A DNA stretch of 26,423 bases from CAYOMP01 sp964405075 (GTDB lineage: Bacteria; Bacillota; Clostridia; Lachnospirales; Lachnospiraceae). This document shows positions 1-7,595 of the stretch, one piece after another; the first letter of the stretch is position 1; every line of letters begins with the position of its first letter. The DNA is taken from contig CAYOMP010000026.1 of the NCBI GenBank assembly GCA_964405075.1, forward strand, positions 1-26,423, read 5' to 3'. Both the position numbers and the translations under genes were made by a program. Below the pieces are notes generated by a model, which saw nothing but the letters and a program-made list of their open reading frames with translations, ran no database searches and had not been told where the DNA came from.

Positions 1-480
1 AGAAATAAAGAAATTTTTTACCATAGCAGCCCAAGCTTCTTCAAGGGATTTATCAAGAGTAAATATTTTGATGGAAGTTCCTGTTATACATGTTACAGAA
101 CCATTTTCATATTTTATATTAAGTACCAGGCCATTGATGTCATTTACAGTAAGTGAAATATTATTTTGATTTAATAATTTTTCTGTATTAGATGGCGAGA
201 GAATAAACACCATTTTGAAATTAAGTGGTGTTTTTTTCCCTTTAATCAGGTCAAAACAAATAGGTTTAAGCTGTTCCCAATAGGAAATAAAGTTTTGTTT
301 CTCCAACTCTAATACATCTATTTCTTCACTAGAGTAAAACTCCTTGTGAATATGTCCATCTATTGTAAAAGTGTTATATGTGGTAATAGTAGCTTCTGAT
401 AATAAGAATCTATTGAATTCATCGGAAACTAATAGTTTATGCATAAAGTCTTTAACATCCGTTATTTTTAAAGAAATCAA
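1..480 (-). CDS. DUF5721-like protein, 3' end cut by window edge
   Basis: An open frame runs on the minus strand from a TTG at 480 to the window edge, giving 160 codons without a stop. The TTG follows a GGAGG 8 nt upstream, which fixes the start. The protein begins ISLKITDVKDFM and contains LLSEATITTYNTFTIDGH, IKGKKTPLNF and FTLDKSLEEAW. This matches what I recall of the DUF5721 family, proteins of roughly 160 residues from Lachnospiraceae with no known function, so only a few C-terminal residues should be missing. It has no signal peptide or membrane segment and is probably cytosolic. It is transcribed away from the aminopeptidase gene, from its own sigma-A-like promoter. The reading frame is secure; the family name is from memory. 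Confidence 0.75.
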   Translation of the reverse strand, partial: MISLKITDVKDFMHKLLVSDEFNRFLLSEATITTYNTFTIDGHIHKEFYSSEEIDVLELEKQNFISYWEQLKPICFDLIKGKKTPLNFKMVFILSPSNTEKLLNQNNISLTVNDINGLVLNIKYENGSVTCITGTSIKIFTLDKSLEEAWAAMVKNFFIS

Positions 481-513
481 TTCTTAATCCTCCGTAATTA
501 AAATCTAAGTTAA

Positions 514-543
514 ATTATACTTGTTTTGTTGCAAGTAAGTCAA
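514..543 (-). promoter_or_regulatory. Sigma-A-like promoter of the DUF5721-like gene
   Basis: On the minus strand TTGACT (543-538) and a perfect TATAAT (519-514) are separated by 18 nt. The start codon lies about 35 nt downstream of the -10 box. Confidence 0.65.
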
Positions 544-576
544 TGCTCATATTTAACGATTTAACACAGAATACTC

Positions 577-605
577 TTGACTTAAACGTAAGTGATATAT
601 AAGAT
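577..605 (+). promoter_or_regulatory. Candidate promoter of the M18 aminopeptidase gene
   Basis: TTGACT (577-582) is followed after 17 nt by TAAGAT (600-605); TATAAG at 598-603 is an alternative -10. It is arranged divergently from the minus-strand promoter. The -35 overlaps the 13-mer AGAATACTCTTGA, which recurs before degV. Confidence 0.5.
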
Positions 606-662
606 AAAGGTAAATTTTTAAAGCAAAGACATTTATTTGCAGTATGGAGGATAGAGGTGGAA

Positions 663-672
663 NNNNNNNNNN
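663..672. other. Assembly gap (10 N)
   Basis: Ten unknown bases lie between the promoter and the first visible ATG of the aminopeptidase gene. The true length is not known. A well-formed site, GGAGG (646-650) then GTG (657-659), sits just before the gap in the same nominal frame as the ATG at 705. The real N-terminus may therefore be partly hidden here. Confidence 0.95.
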
Positions 673-704
673 GTTAGATAAGAGAAAGGAACATCAGAAA
701 AACT

Positions 705-1988
705 ATGGAATATATTAATAGATTAATGAACACATTAAGAGTAGGAACATCGGCTTATAAGGTGGTAGAAGAAGCAGAAAGACAGTTAAAGGAGGCTGGA
801 TTCAGAAGATTACAAATAGAGCAGGATTGGGGAGTTACAGAAGGTGATAAGTGTTATATTAATTATAACGGTTCTTCAATATTTGCTTTTACAGTTAATC
901 CTAAAATGAAGTTTAGGGAAAGCTTCAGAATAGCTACTGCTCATACTGATTTTCCAACAATAAGAATAAAACCTAATCCAGACATTAAAAACGAGGGATA
1001 TTCTCAGGTGAATGTGGAATGTTATGGTGCCTCTATACTAAATACTTGGTTAGACAGACCATTGTCTATATCTGGAAGAGTAGCGTTAGCAAGTGACGAT
1101 GCATTTAATCCAAGAATGGAAATTATTGATGTAAAAGAACCAATATGTACTATTCCTAATTTGGCAATTCATATGAATAGGGAGGTTAATAAAGGAATAG
1201 AACTTAATCGCCAGAATGATGTTTTACCAATAATGGGGATGGTAAAAGATGAATTAGAAGGTAAGGATTTTATTCAATTTTTAGCTGATTATTTGGAAGT
1301 AGAAAAGGAAGACGTGTTAGATTATGAATTGAATTTATATCCAGTAGAAGAACCAATGCTTATAGGAATGAATAAAGAATTCATCTCAGCAGCCAGATTA
1401 GATAATCTTACAAGTTGCCAGGCGTTGCTAGATGGAATAATTGAAGGTAATAGAGAAGAAGGAATAAATGTAATTGCATTGTTTGATCATGAAGAAGTGG
1501 GAAGTCATACAAAGCAAGGTGCAGGTTCTGCAATTTTACCATTTATTTTAGAAAAGATTATGTGTGCATTAGGAAGAGACAGAGCTAAATATATTTCAGC
1601 GGTTACAGATGGATTTATGGTATCTGTAGATGTGGCACACGCTATGCATCCTAATTATAAGAATAAAGCTGACTTAACAAACAAACCTGTATTGAATAAA
1701 GGATTTTGTATAAAGGAGGCCTGTTCACAGTCATATGCGTCTGATAGTCAGGCAATTGCAATCGTCCAGCAAATATGTAAAAATGCCCATATTGAATATC
1801 AGAAATATCTAAACCGTTCAGATATTCCAGGAGGCAGCACAATAGGAGCTATAGCAGGAGCCATGCTACCAATGAAAATAGTTGATATGGGAGTGCCTAT
1901 TTTAGCAATGCATTCAGCCAGAGAAATGATGGGAGTTGATGACCAAATTCAACTTGTTGAATTTATTAAAGAATATTTTTCAAAATAA
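705..1988 (+). CDS. M18 family zinc aminopeptidase
   Basis: Predicted cytosolic M18 metallo-aminopeptidase (aspartyl-aminopeptidase group), which removes N-terminal, often acidic, residues from peptides using two metal ions. The M18 landmarks are in order: AHTD at residues 79-82 (metal His80), RLDNL at 231-235 (bridging Asp233), DHEEVGS at 261-267 (catalytic and metal glutamates), DVAHAMHPN at 309-317, GGSTIG at 376-381 and AMHSARE at 401-407 (metal His403). The length of 427 residues is normal for the family. There is no signal peptide. The ATG at 705 has only a distant AAAGGA as ribosome site, and the assembly gap lies just upstream, so the first residues are uncertain; a GTG at 657 with a good GGAGG is an alternative. 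The gene appears monocistronic. Confidence 0.93.
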   Translation: MEYINRLMNTLRVGTSAYKVVEEAERQLKEAGFRRLQIEQDWGVTEGDKCYINYNGSSIFAFTVNPKMKFRESFRIATAHTDFPTIRIKPNPDIKNEGYSQVNVECYGASILNTWLDRPLSISGRVALASDDAFNPRMEIIDVKEPICTIPNLAIHMNREVNKGIELNRQNDVLPIMGMVKDELEGKDFIQFLADYLEVEKEDVLDYELNLYPVEEPMLIGMNKEFISAARLDNLTSCQALLDGIIEGNREEGINVIALFDHEEVGSHTKQGAGSAILPFILEKIMCALGRDRAKYISAVTDGFMVSVDVAHAMHPNYKNKADLTNKPVLNKGFCIKEACSQSYASDSQAIAIVQQICKNAHIEYQKYLNRSDIPGGSTIGAIAGAMLPMKIVDMGVPILAMHSAREMMGVDDQIQLVEFIKEYFSK

Positions 1989-2122
1989 GTTCAAAATATC
2001 CTTTTCATATAAAAATATATATGTTATTATAAAGTAGTAATTAAAACTACATGTGATAATTAGATTTACTTTTATGAATAAAAATACAAACTATATTAAA
2101 TGGAGAAAAGTACTTTTATGAT

Positions 2123-2151
2123 TTGACATAGAATACTCTTGAGAATAAATA
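2123..2151 (+). promoter_or_regulatory. Promoter of degV
   Basis: Consensus TTGACA (2123-2128), 17-nt spacer, then TAAATA (2146-2151). This would give a leader of about 20 nt before the start codon. The spacer holds AGAATACTCTTGA (2130-2142), also present upstream of the aminopeptidase gene. Confidence 0.55.
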
Positions 2152-2177
2152 ATAGATTGTATTTAGGAGGATATATA

Positions 2178-3017
2178 ATGGGATATAAAATTGTTGTTGA
2201 TAGTTGTACAGATATGGATGATAGAATGAAAAATGATTCACATTTTGAAAGAGTTCCATTACAGCTTATGGTTGATGATTATGTAATTATTGATGATGAA
2301 ACATTTGATCAGGCAGATTTTTTGAAAAAGGTTAAGGAAAGTCCTAATTGTCCAAAATCGGCATGTCCATCACCAGAACGATATATGGAGAGTTATATTT
2401 GTGATTCAGAAGACATTTATGTAGTTACTCTTTCTGATAAATTAAGTGGTTCATATAATAGTGCAGTACTAGGCAAGAATTTATACCATGAAGAAAAAGG
2501 CGAAAAGAATATTCATATTTTTAACTCGAAATCAGCGTCAGCAGGTCAAACGGTTATTGCACTAAAGATAGAAGAATGTGTAAAAAACGGAATGTCATTT
2601 GAAGAGACGGTGGAAACAGTAGAAAGCTTCATTGATGAGATGGACACTTACTTTGTGTTAGAAACACTTGATTCTCTTAGAAAAAATGGAAGACTAACGG
2701 GTGTTAAATCATTAGTGGCAGGTGCATTAAACATTAAGCCTGTTATGGGATCAACAGATGAAGGAAGTATCAGACAGTTAGGTCAGGCAAGAGGAATGAA
2801 CAAGGCTTTATCTAAGATGGTTGAGTTTATAATGGATAATTTAGGGAATAAAAAGAATTTAGTACTTGGGTTAGCACACTGTAATTGTCCGGAAAGAGCA
2901 AATCACTTAAAGGAAGAATTAGAAAAAAAGGGCGTTTTTAAGGAAATACATGTATTGGAAACAGCTGGAGTCAGTAGCTTGTATGCTGGTGATGGTGGTA
3001 TTGTAATATCAGTATAA
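2178..3017 (+). CDS. DegV family fatty-acid-binding protein
   Basis: A 279-residue DegV protein. DegV proteins bind a single long-chain fatty acid between two domains, and some (FakB) present it to the kinase FakA for phospholipid synthesis. Family landmarks are VVDSCTDM near the N-terminus, LSDKLSGSYNSA at about 85-96, NSKSASAGQ at 116-124, ETLDSLRKNGRLTG at 162-175 and IKPVM at 186-190, with GGIVISV at the C-terminus. AGGAGG at 2165-2170 sits 7 nt before the ATG at 2178, so I chose that start over an in-frame upstream TTG. It is flanked by its own promoter and a strong hairpin, so it is probably transcribed alone. Whether it is a true FakB cannot be told; no FakA kinase is in the window. 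Confidence 0.93.
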   Translation: MGYKIVVDSCTDMDDRMKNDSHFERVPLQLMVDDYVIIDDETFDQADFLKKVKESPNCPKSACPSPERYMESYICDSEDIYVVTLSDKLSGSYNSAVLGKNLYHEEKGEKNIHIFNSKSASAGQTVIALKIEECVKNGMSFEETVETVESFIDEMDTYFVLETLDSLRKNGRLTGVKSLVAGALNIKPVMGSTDEGSIRQLGQARGMNKALSKMVEFIMDNLGNKKNLVLGLAHCNCPERANHLKEELEKKGVFKEIHVLETAGVSSLYAGDGGIVISV

Positions 3018-3018
3018 T

Positions 3019-3100
3019 AAAAAGAACCTATAGAAATATTACATTTTGATTGTTATTTACATAGTTTGAAAAAATGTATAGATTTCTATAGGTTCTTTTT
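3019..3100. terminator. Long nested hairpin terminator after degV
   Basis: A perfect 19-bp outer stem pairs 3019-3037 (AAAAAGAACCTATAGAAAT) with 3082-3100, which ends in TTTTT. Inside it a second perfect 8-bp stem pairs 3040-3047 with 3071-3078. The A-run on the left arm would also allow termination on the minus strand. The loop is unusually long for a simple terminator. Confidence 0.75.
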
Positions 3101-3161
3101 ATGTGGTGATTGAACGTACAAATATGCACTTTGTGAATTCCTTTTTCAGATTAAAAAATTG

Positions 3162-3170
3162 TGATATAAT
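3162..3170 (+). promoter_or_regulatory. Extended -10 promoter of the response-regulator/kinase operon
   Basis: TGATATAAT (3162-3170) is a perfect extended -10 element; the -35 position is only T-rich. The leader before the start at 3229 carries the dyad ATTTGT-AAT-ACAAAT (3192-3206), and GGGGGAA at 3217-3223 serves as ribosome site. Confidence 0.6.
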
Positions 3171-3228
3171 GTCAGAAAAGTAGTGTTTATGATTTGTAAT
3201 ACAAATAAAATCAAACGGGGGAATAAAA

Positions 3229-4851
3229 ATGCTGAAGGTATTTTTAGTAGAGGACGAATTTGTAGTACGTGAGGGAATAAAGAAAAATATTGACTGGGAA
3301 GGTCATGGGTATGAATTTTGTGGTGATGCTAGTGATGGGGAACTTGCATTTCCAATGATTCAGAAGCAAAAACCGGATATTGTTATAACAGATATTAAGA
3401 TGCCATTTATGGATGGATTAGAATTAAGCAAGTTAATTAAGAAAGAATTACCTTGGACGGAGATTATTATTTTATCAGGACATCAGGAATTTGAATATGC
3501 CAAGGAAGGAATTAAGATAGGAGTTGCACAATATCTTTCGAAACCGATTAATGGAGCGGATTTGTTAAAGGAAGTAGATGTTGTTGCAAAAAAGATTGAG
3601 GAAAATCGAAAAGAAAGAGAAATAAAAGAGAAATATATTCAGGAAATGCAAGAGAATATATTGGAGGAAAAACGAAAATTATTCCAGTATCTTGTTACGG
3701 GTTCAAAAACAGTAGTTGAATTATTGGAAATAGCTGATAAACTGTCAATCGATTTATCTTCCATGTGGTACAATGTAATATTATTTGAAATTGAATCACT
3801 AAATCATTCTTTAGGAGAGTATTCTAAGAGCCTCATAGAAATAGAAGAGAAAATTGAAAAGTTAAATGATGAAAATCATTTTGTGGTTTTTGATAGAAAT
3901 CTAGAGGGAAAAGCGATTTTGCTTAAGGCAGATACGAAGGAAGAATTAGAAGAATTTCAGAATAAGTATTTAACCAAATTACAAGAAATATTAGCAGAGT
4001 ATAAGCAGGTTAGATATTTTTGTGGGGTTGGAAAGGCTGTTAATCGGCTGGGTGAAGTTACTGATTCTTTTGAAAGAGCAAGTCATGCTTTTGCACATCG
4101 CTATTTAATAAAAGAAAGTCGTATTATGGATAGTGAAGAGTTGGAAAAGTCAGTAAACTATCAAAAAGAGGAATTTGATATAAGTAATGTCAATCCAAAG
4201 CAGATTGATAGAAACAAAATTAGGGAATTTTTGAAGTATGGAGATAAATCAGAGGTAGTATATTTTGTAGAGGAATATTTTAAGGATTTAGGAATGAATG
4301 TAATGAAATCTAATATATTCAGGCAATATATAACATTAGATACATATTTTTATGTTGTAGAATTTCTTGAAAGTATACAGGTTCCTAAAGATGAAATACC
4401 AGTATTTGAAGTGGAATCTGGGGTTACTTACAATAAAGAAGGAGCTATACAATATATTATTGAAACTTTGGAACAGGCGCTAGAGCTTAGAGAAAAATCA
4501 GCCAGCAATCGTTATGGGGATATAACGGAGGAAATTATTCGTTATATAGAACAAAACTTTTCAGATGACGAATTGTCTTTGAACTCAGTAGCATCTCATG
4601 TGAATTTTTCACCTAATTATTTGAGTATGGTATTTAGTCAGCAAATGGGACAGACCTTTATAAAATACTTAACTGATTTTCGAATGAATAAGGCGAAGGA
4701 ATTACTTAGATGCAGTGAAAAGAGAAGTAGTGTAATTGCCGTTGAAGTGGGATATAAAGATCCTCATTATTTTTCATATTTATTTAAGAAAACACAAGGG
4801 GTTACACCAACACAGTACAGAGAAGGAAAATATGGGGAAGGTGAAAATTAA
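3229..4851 (+). CDS. YesN-type response regulator, receiver plus AraC DNA-binding domain
   Basis: A 540-residue transcription factor of the YesN group. The receiver domain (about 1-120) has the acidic pair Glu8-Asp9, phospho-acceptor Asp55 in IVITDIKMP, Ser83 and Lys105 in SKP. The middle (about 125-420) is a large, poorly conserved region with predicted coils. The C-terminus (about 433-535) is a double helix-turn-helix AraC domain with SLNSVASHVNFSPNYLS and VAVEVGYKDPHYFSYLFKK-like motifs, ending near GVTPTQYR. The stop is followed at once by the ATG of the partner kinase (no gap), indicating translational coupling. By location it probably controls the sugar transporter genes immediately downstream. 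Confidence 0.93.
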   Translation: MLKVFLVEDEFVVREGIKKNIDWEGHGYEFCGDASDGELAFPMIQKQKPDIVITDIKMPFMDGLELSKLIKKELPWTEIIILSGHQEFEYAKEGIKIGVAQYLSKPINGADLLKEVDVVAKKIEENRKEREIKEKYIQEMQENILEEKRKLFQYLVTGSKTVVELLEIADKLSIDLSSMWYNVILFEIESLNHSLGEYSKSLIEIEEKIEKLNDENHFVVFDRNLEGKAILLKADTKEELEEFQNKYLTKLQEILAEYKQVRYFCGVGKAVNRLGEVTDSFERASHAFAHRYLIKESRIMDSEELEKSVNYQKEEFDISNVNPKQIDRNKIREFLKYGDKSEVVYFVEEYFKDLGMNVMKSNIFRQYITLDTYFYVVEFLESIQVPKDEIPVFEVESGVTYNKEGAIQYIIETLEQALELREKSASNRYGDITEEIIRYIEQNFSDDELSLNSVASHVNFSPNYLSMVFSQQMGQTFIKYLTDFRMNKAKELLRCSEKRSSVIAVEVGYKDPHYFSYLFKKTQGVTPTQYREGKYGEGEN

Positions 4852-6303
4852 ATGAAAAAAAGACTGCTGGATTTCTATAATCGTTTGAGTCTTGCATCAA
4901 AAATTAGGTGGTCGTACTTTGCTTTACTGGTTCCAATTGTAGCTTTTCTTATATTTTGCTTTTATAACTTATGGAATAATAACAGGAATTATGAGAAAAT
5001 GATTTATTCTACGTTGGTTGCCAGTGAATTTAGTTTTGATTTTAAGAAGGACTTTGATTACGAAACATATTTGCTGATTGTAGAGAACAAGACTATTGAA
5101 GAGTCAAAATTAGATGAAATGCTAAGAGAGGCTAATCGTATTGTAGCCAGTCTTGAACAGTTTACAGATTCGGAAGAAAATACTGCTCGTCTGGCTAGTG
5201 TGAAAAAGTATTTGGTAAACTTACAAACCTATAAAAACCGTATTGAGGATAATATAAGGGAAGGTAATAGATATGAAGATAATATTGAAATATGGGAAAA
5301 TGATGTACAGATAGTAACTAGTTTGTTGCGTGAGAGTATATTTCAATATATATATTCTGAAATAAGGGATATTCAGCAAACCCATGCTGAATACCAAAAA
5401 ATATTTATTAATTTAATTAGATTTTCGATTATTACCTTTATAGGCATTGTATTACTAATTATTTTCTTGTCGTATCAAATTCCATTAAGTATAACCAGAC
5501 CAATTAGAGAAATCAGTAAGGTGACAGATCAGGTTGCGAAAGGAAATCTGACTGTACGTTCTAAGGTGCAAAATGGTTCAGAAACAGGGATTTTGAGTGA
5601 GTCATTAAATACTATGATTGACAAGATTAACGAACTGTTAGAACAGGTTACAAAAGAGCAGGTTAGACTTAGAAAAGCGGAGTTCGAATTATTACAAGCT
5701 CAGATTAATCCTCATTTCCTCTATAATACCCTGGATGCTATTGTATGGCTTGCAGAATCAGGTGAGCAAAAGAAGGTAGTAAGCATGGTTGGTAGTTTGT
5801 CAGAATTCTTTAAAACTTCTCTTAATCAGGGTAAAGATATTGTATCAATTAAGGAAGAACTACAGCATGTCAGAAGTTATTTGGAAATTCAGCAGATGCG
5901 GTATCAGGATATTTTACAATATGAAATAGATAATATGGAAGAATTATATACATATTCAATTCCCAAAATTACAATACAACCTTTAGTAGAAAATGCATTG
6001 TATCATGGCATAAAGAATAAACGTGGTTGTGGAAAGATTCAAATAAGTGGATATAAGAAAGAGGAATTTTTTATACTTGAAATAAAGGATAATGGAATTG
6101 GAATTAAAGAGGAGCGATTAACACAGGTTAGGGATGAAATACAAAATACTGTACGGACAGGAAATGAAATATATGGATTATACAATGTAAATGAGCGTAT
6201 TAGACTGAATTTTGGAGAAGAATATGGAATAAATATTGACAGCGATTATGGAAAATGGACGACAGTACAAATCAAGCTTCCATTTTCTACAATAGGACAA
6301 TAA
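4852..6303 (+). CDS. YesM/LytS-type sensor histidine kinase
   Basis: A 483-residue membrane kinase. One membrane segment lies at about 19-40 and a second at about 190-210. Between them is a roughly 150-residue extracellular part that reads as charged, helical sequence rather than a Cache fold. A HAMP linker follows (about 208-262), then a His_kinase domain with QINPHFLYNTLD (phospho-acceptor His288), and an HATPase domain with the N-box QPLVENALYHG (376-386) and DNGIGI (413-418). The family autophosphorylates and passes phosphate to the partner regulator. It is directly abutted to the regulator gene upstream. The helical-bundle sensor resembles that of LytS kinases that sense sugar through a binding protein; the ligand here is inferred, not seen. 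Confidence 0.92.
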   Translation: MKKRLLDFYNRLSLASKIRWSYFALLVPIVAFLIFCFYNLWNNNRNYEKMIYSTLVASEFSFDFKKDFDYETYLLIVENKTIEESKLDEMLREANRIVASLEQFTDSEENTARLASVKKYLVNLQTYKNRIEDNIREGNRYEDNIEIWENDVQIVTSLLRESIFQYIYSEIRDIQQTHAEYQKIFINLIRFSIITFIGIVLLIIFLSYQIPLSITRPIREISKVTDQVAKGNLTVRSKVQNGSETGILSESLNTMIDKINELLEQVTKEQVRLRKAEFELLQAQINPHFLYNTLDAIVWLAESGEQKKVVSMVGSLSEFFKTSLNQGKDIVSIKEELQHVRSYLEIQQMRYQDILQYEIDNMEELYTYSIPKITIQPLVENALYHGIKNKRGCGKIQISGYKKEEFFILEIKDNGIGIKEERLTQVRDEIQNTVRTGNEIYGLYNVNERIRLNFGEEYGINIDSDYGKWTTVQIKLPFSTIGQ

Positions 6304-6366
6304 TAAAAAAATCAACCTTTAAAATAAAAAAATCAACTTTAAAAACCATTTAGATAAAAAAATCAA
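6303..6366 (+). repeat. Three copies of ATAAAAAAATCAA
   Basis: The 13-mer ATAAAAAAATCAA occurs exactly at 6303-6315, 6324-6336 and 6354-6366 (steps of 21 and 30 nt). The copies begin at the kinase stop codon, and the last overlaps the terminator stem. They may be slippage products, or a tandem binding site before the binding-protein gene. Confidence 0.6.
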
Positions 6367-6398
6367 ACATTATGTGATTTATCTGAATGGTTTTTTTT
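6341..6398 (+). terminator. Terminator between the kinase and the first binding protein
   Basis: AAAAACCATTTAGATAAA (6341-6358) pairs with 6378-6395 across about 18 bp with one G-U pair, followed by a run of eight T (6391-6398). It separates the regulator operon from the highly expressible binding-protein gene. In the stretch after it I see a TATTAT (6411-6416) but no convincing -35, so read-through is possible. Confidence 0.75.
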
Positions 6399-6468
6399 GT
6401 GGGTAAGACATATTATGTATGTATCAAAGGGATACCTTTAAAAAAACAAGATTATGGGAGGAAGCAAT

Positions 6469-7491
6469 ATGATGAAAAAGAAAATTTTAGCAGCTTTTTT
6501 AACAGCAACAATGGTATTAGGTTTAACAGCCTGTGGTGCAAGCGGTGGTAATGAGGCAGCAGATACAGCAGCTACAACAGATACTGCAGCTACTACAACA
6601 ACAGATTCAAAAGAAATGATTAAAGTCGGTATTATAAATAATGACCCAAATGAATCTGGTTATCGTACAGCTAATGATAAAGATATGAAGCTTATGTTTA
6701 CAGTTGACAATGGTTATGATGCTTCATTTGCATACAGCTTAAAGAATGACGAACAGATTACAGCAGCTCAGAAGTTTATTCAGGATGGTGTTGATTATCT
6801 TCTTCTTTCAGCAGCAGATACAGCTGGTTGGGATTCAGTATTAAAGGATGCACAGGATGCAGGTATTAGAGTAATTCTTTTTGACCGTACAATTGATGCA
6901 GATCCAAGTCTTTATGAAGCTTCTATCGTATCAGATATGGCAAAAGAAGGTGAAACAGCAGTTGAATGGTTAAAAGGACAGAAACTTAGCGAATATAACA
7001 TTATTCACTTACAGGGTGTTATGGGTTCAGCTGCTCAGCAGGGACGTACAGGTGCTGTAGATGCTGCAGTTGCATCTGATGGATGGAATCTTGTAACACA
7101 GCAGACAGCTGAATGGAATGCAGAAAAAGCACAGCAGATTGTTCAGTCTGTAATCGATTCAGGTACACCTTTCAATGTAATCTATGCAGAAAATGATGAT
7201 ATGGCAAAAGGTGCAGTGGCAGCTCTTGATAAAGCAAATATTTCACACGGCGTTGGAAAAGACGTAATTGTTATGGGATTTGACTGTAATAAATGGGCTT
7301 TAGAAGAATTATTAAAACAGAATTGGAACTATGATGGACAGTGTAATCCATTCCAGGCTTCTTATATTGATGAAATTATCAAAACAATCGAAAGTGGTGG
7401 AACAATTTCAGAAAAAACAATAATTATGGATGAAAAAGGATTTGATGCTTCAACAATCACACAGGAAGATGTTGAAAACTATGGTATTTAA
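6469..7491 (+). CDS. Sugar-binding lipoprotein of ABC transporter (first copy)
   Basis: A 340-residue extracellular solute-binding lipoprotein of the type 1 periplasmic-binding fold (ribose/galactose, YtfQ-like). It has an N-terminal signal with lipobox LTAC (Cys22), then an Ala/Thr-rich linker of about 25 residues, then the binding domain: KVGIINNDPNESGYRTAND, an IQDGVDYLLLSA region, GIRVILFDRTID and VIYAENDDMAKGA. GGGAGG at 6456-6461 sits 7 nt before the ATG at 6469; an in-frame ATG at 6454 overlaps this ribosome site and was rejected. A stable hairpin after the stop, before the ATPase gene, probably keeps this transcript more abundant than the membrane parts. Compared with YtfQ it lacks the GFSQ opening motif and has Tyr in place of Trp before the conserved Arg, so its ligand may differ. 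Confidence 0.93.
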   Translation: MMKKKILAAFLTATMVLGLTACGASGGNEAADTAATTDTAATTTTDSKEMIKVGIINNDPNESGYRTANDKDMKLMFTVDNGYDASFAYSLKNDEQITAAQKFIQDGVDYLLLSAADTAGWDSVLKDAQDAGIRVILFDRTIDADPSLYEASIVSDMAKEGETAVEWLKGQKLSEYNIIHLQGVMGSAAQQGRTGAVDAAVASDGWNLVTQQTAEWNAEKAQQIVQSVIDSGTPFNVIYAENDDMAKGAVAALDKANISHGVGKDVIVMGFDCNKWALEELLKQNWNYDGQCNPFQASYIDEIIKTIESGGTISEKTIIMDEKGFDASTITQEDVENYGI

Positions 7492-7505
7492 TTATACATA
7501 TTAAA

Positions 7506-7560
7506 AATTAAAAGCGCGGTACAGCGTAATGTAAGTTCTACGCTTGTACCGCTTTTAATT
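7506..7560 (+). terminator. Intercistronic hairpin (attenuator or 3' stabiliser)
   Basis: 7506-7528 pairs with 7539-7560 over about 21 bp with two small bulges and a 10-nt loop, but only a short T-run follows. Such hairpins between a binding-protein gene and its membrane components commonly stop part of the transcripts or protect the upstream mRNA end. Confidence 0.7.
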
Positions 7561-7595
7561 ACTTGAAATAGCTTTTGAAAAGGAGTGTGGAACTT

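Noticed and set aside
6454..6468. Upstream start for the first binding protein
   Set aside because: This ATG overlaps the GGGAGG ribosome site that serves ATG 6469, and would put an odd extension before a normal lipoprotein signal.
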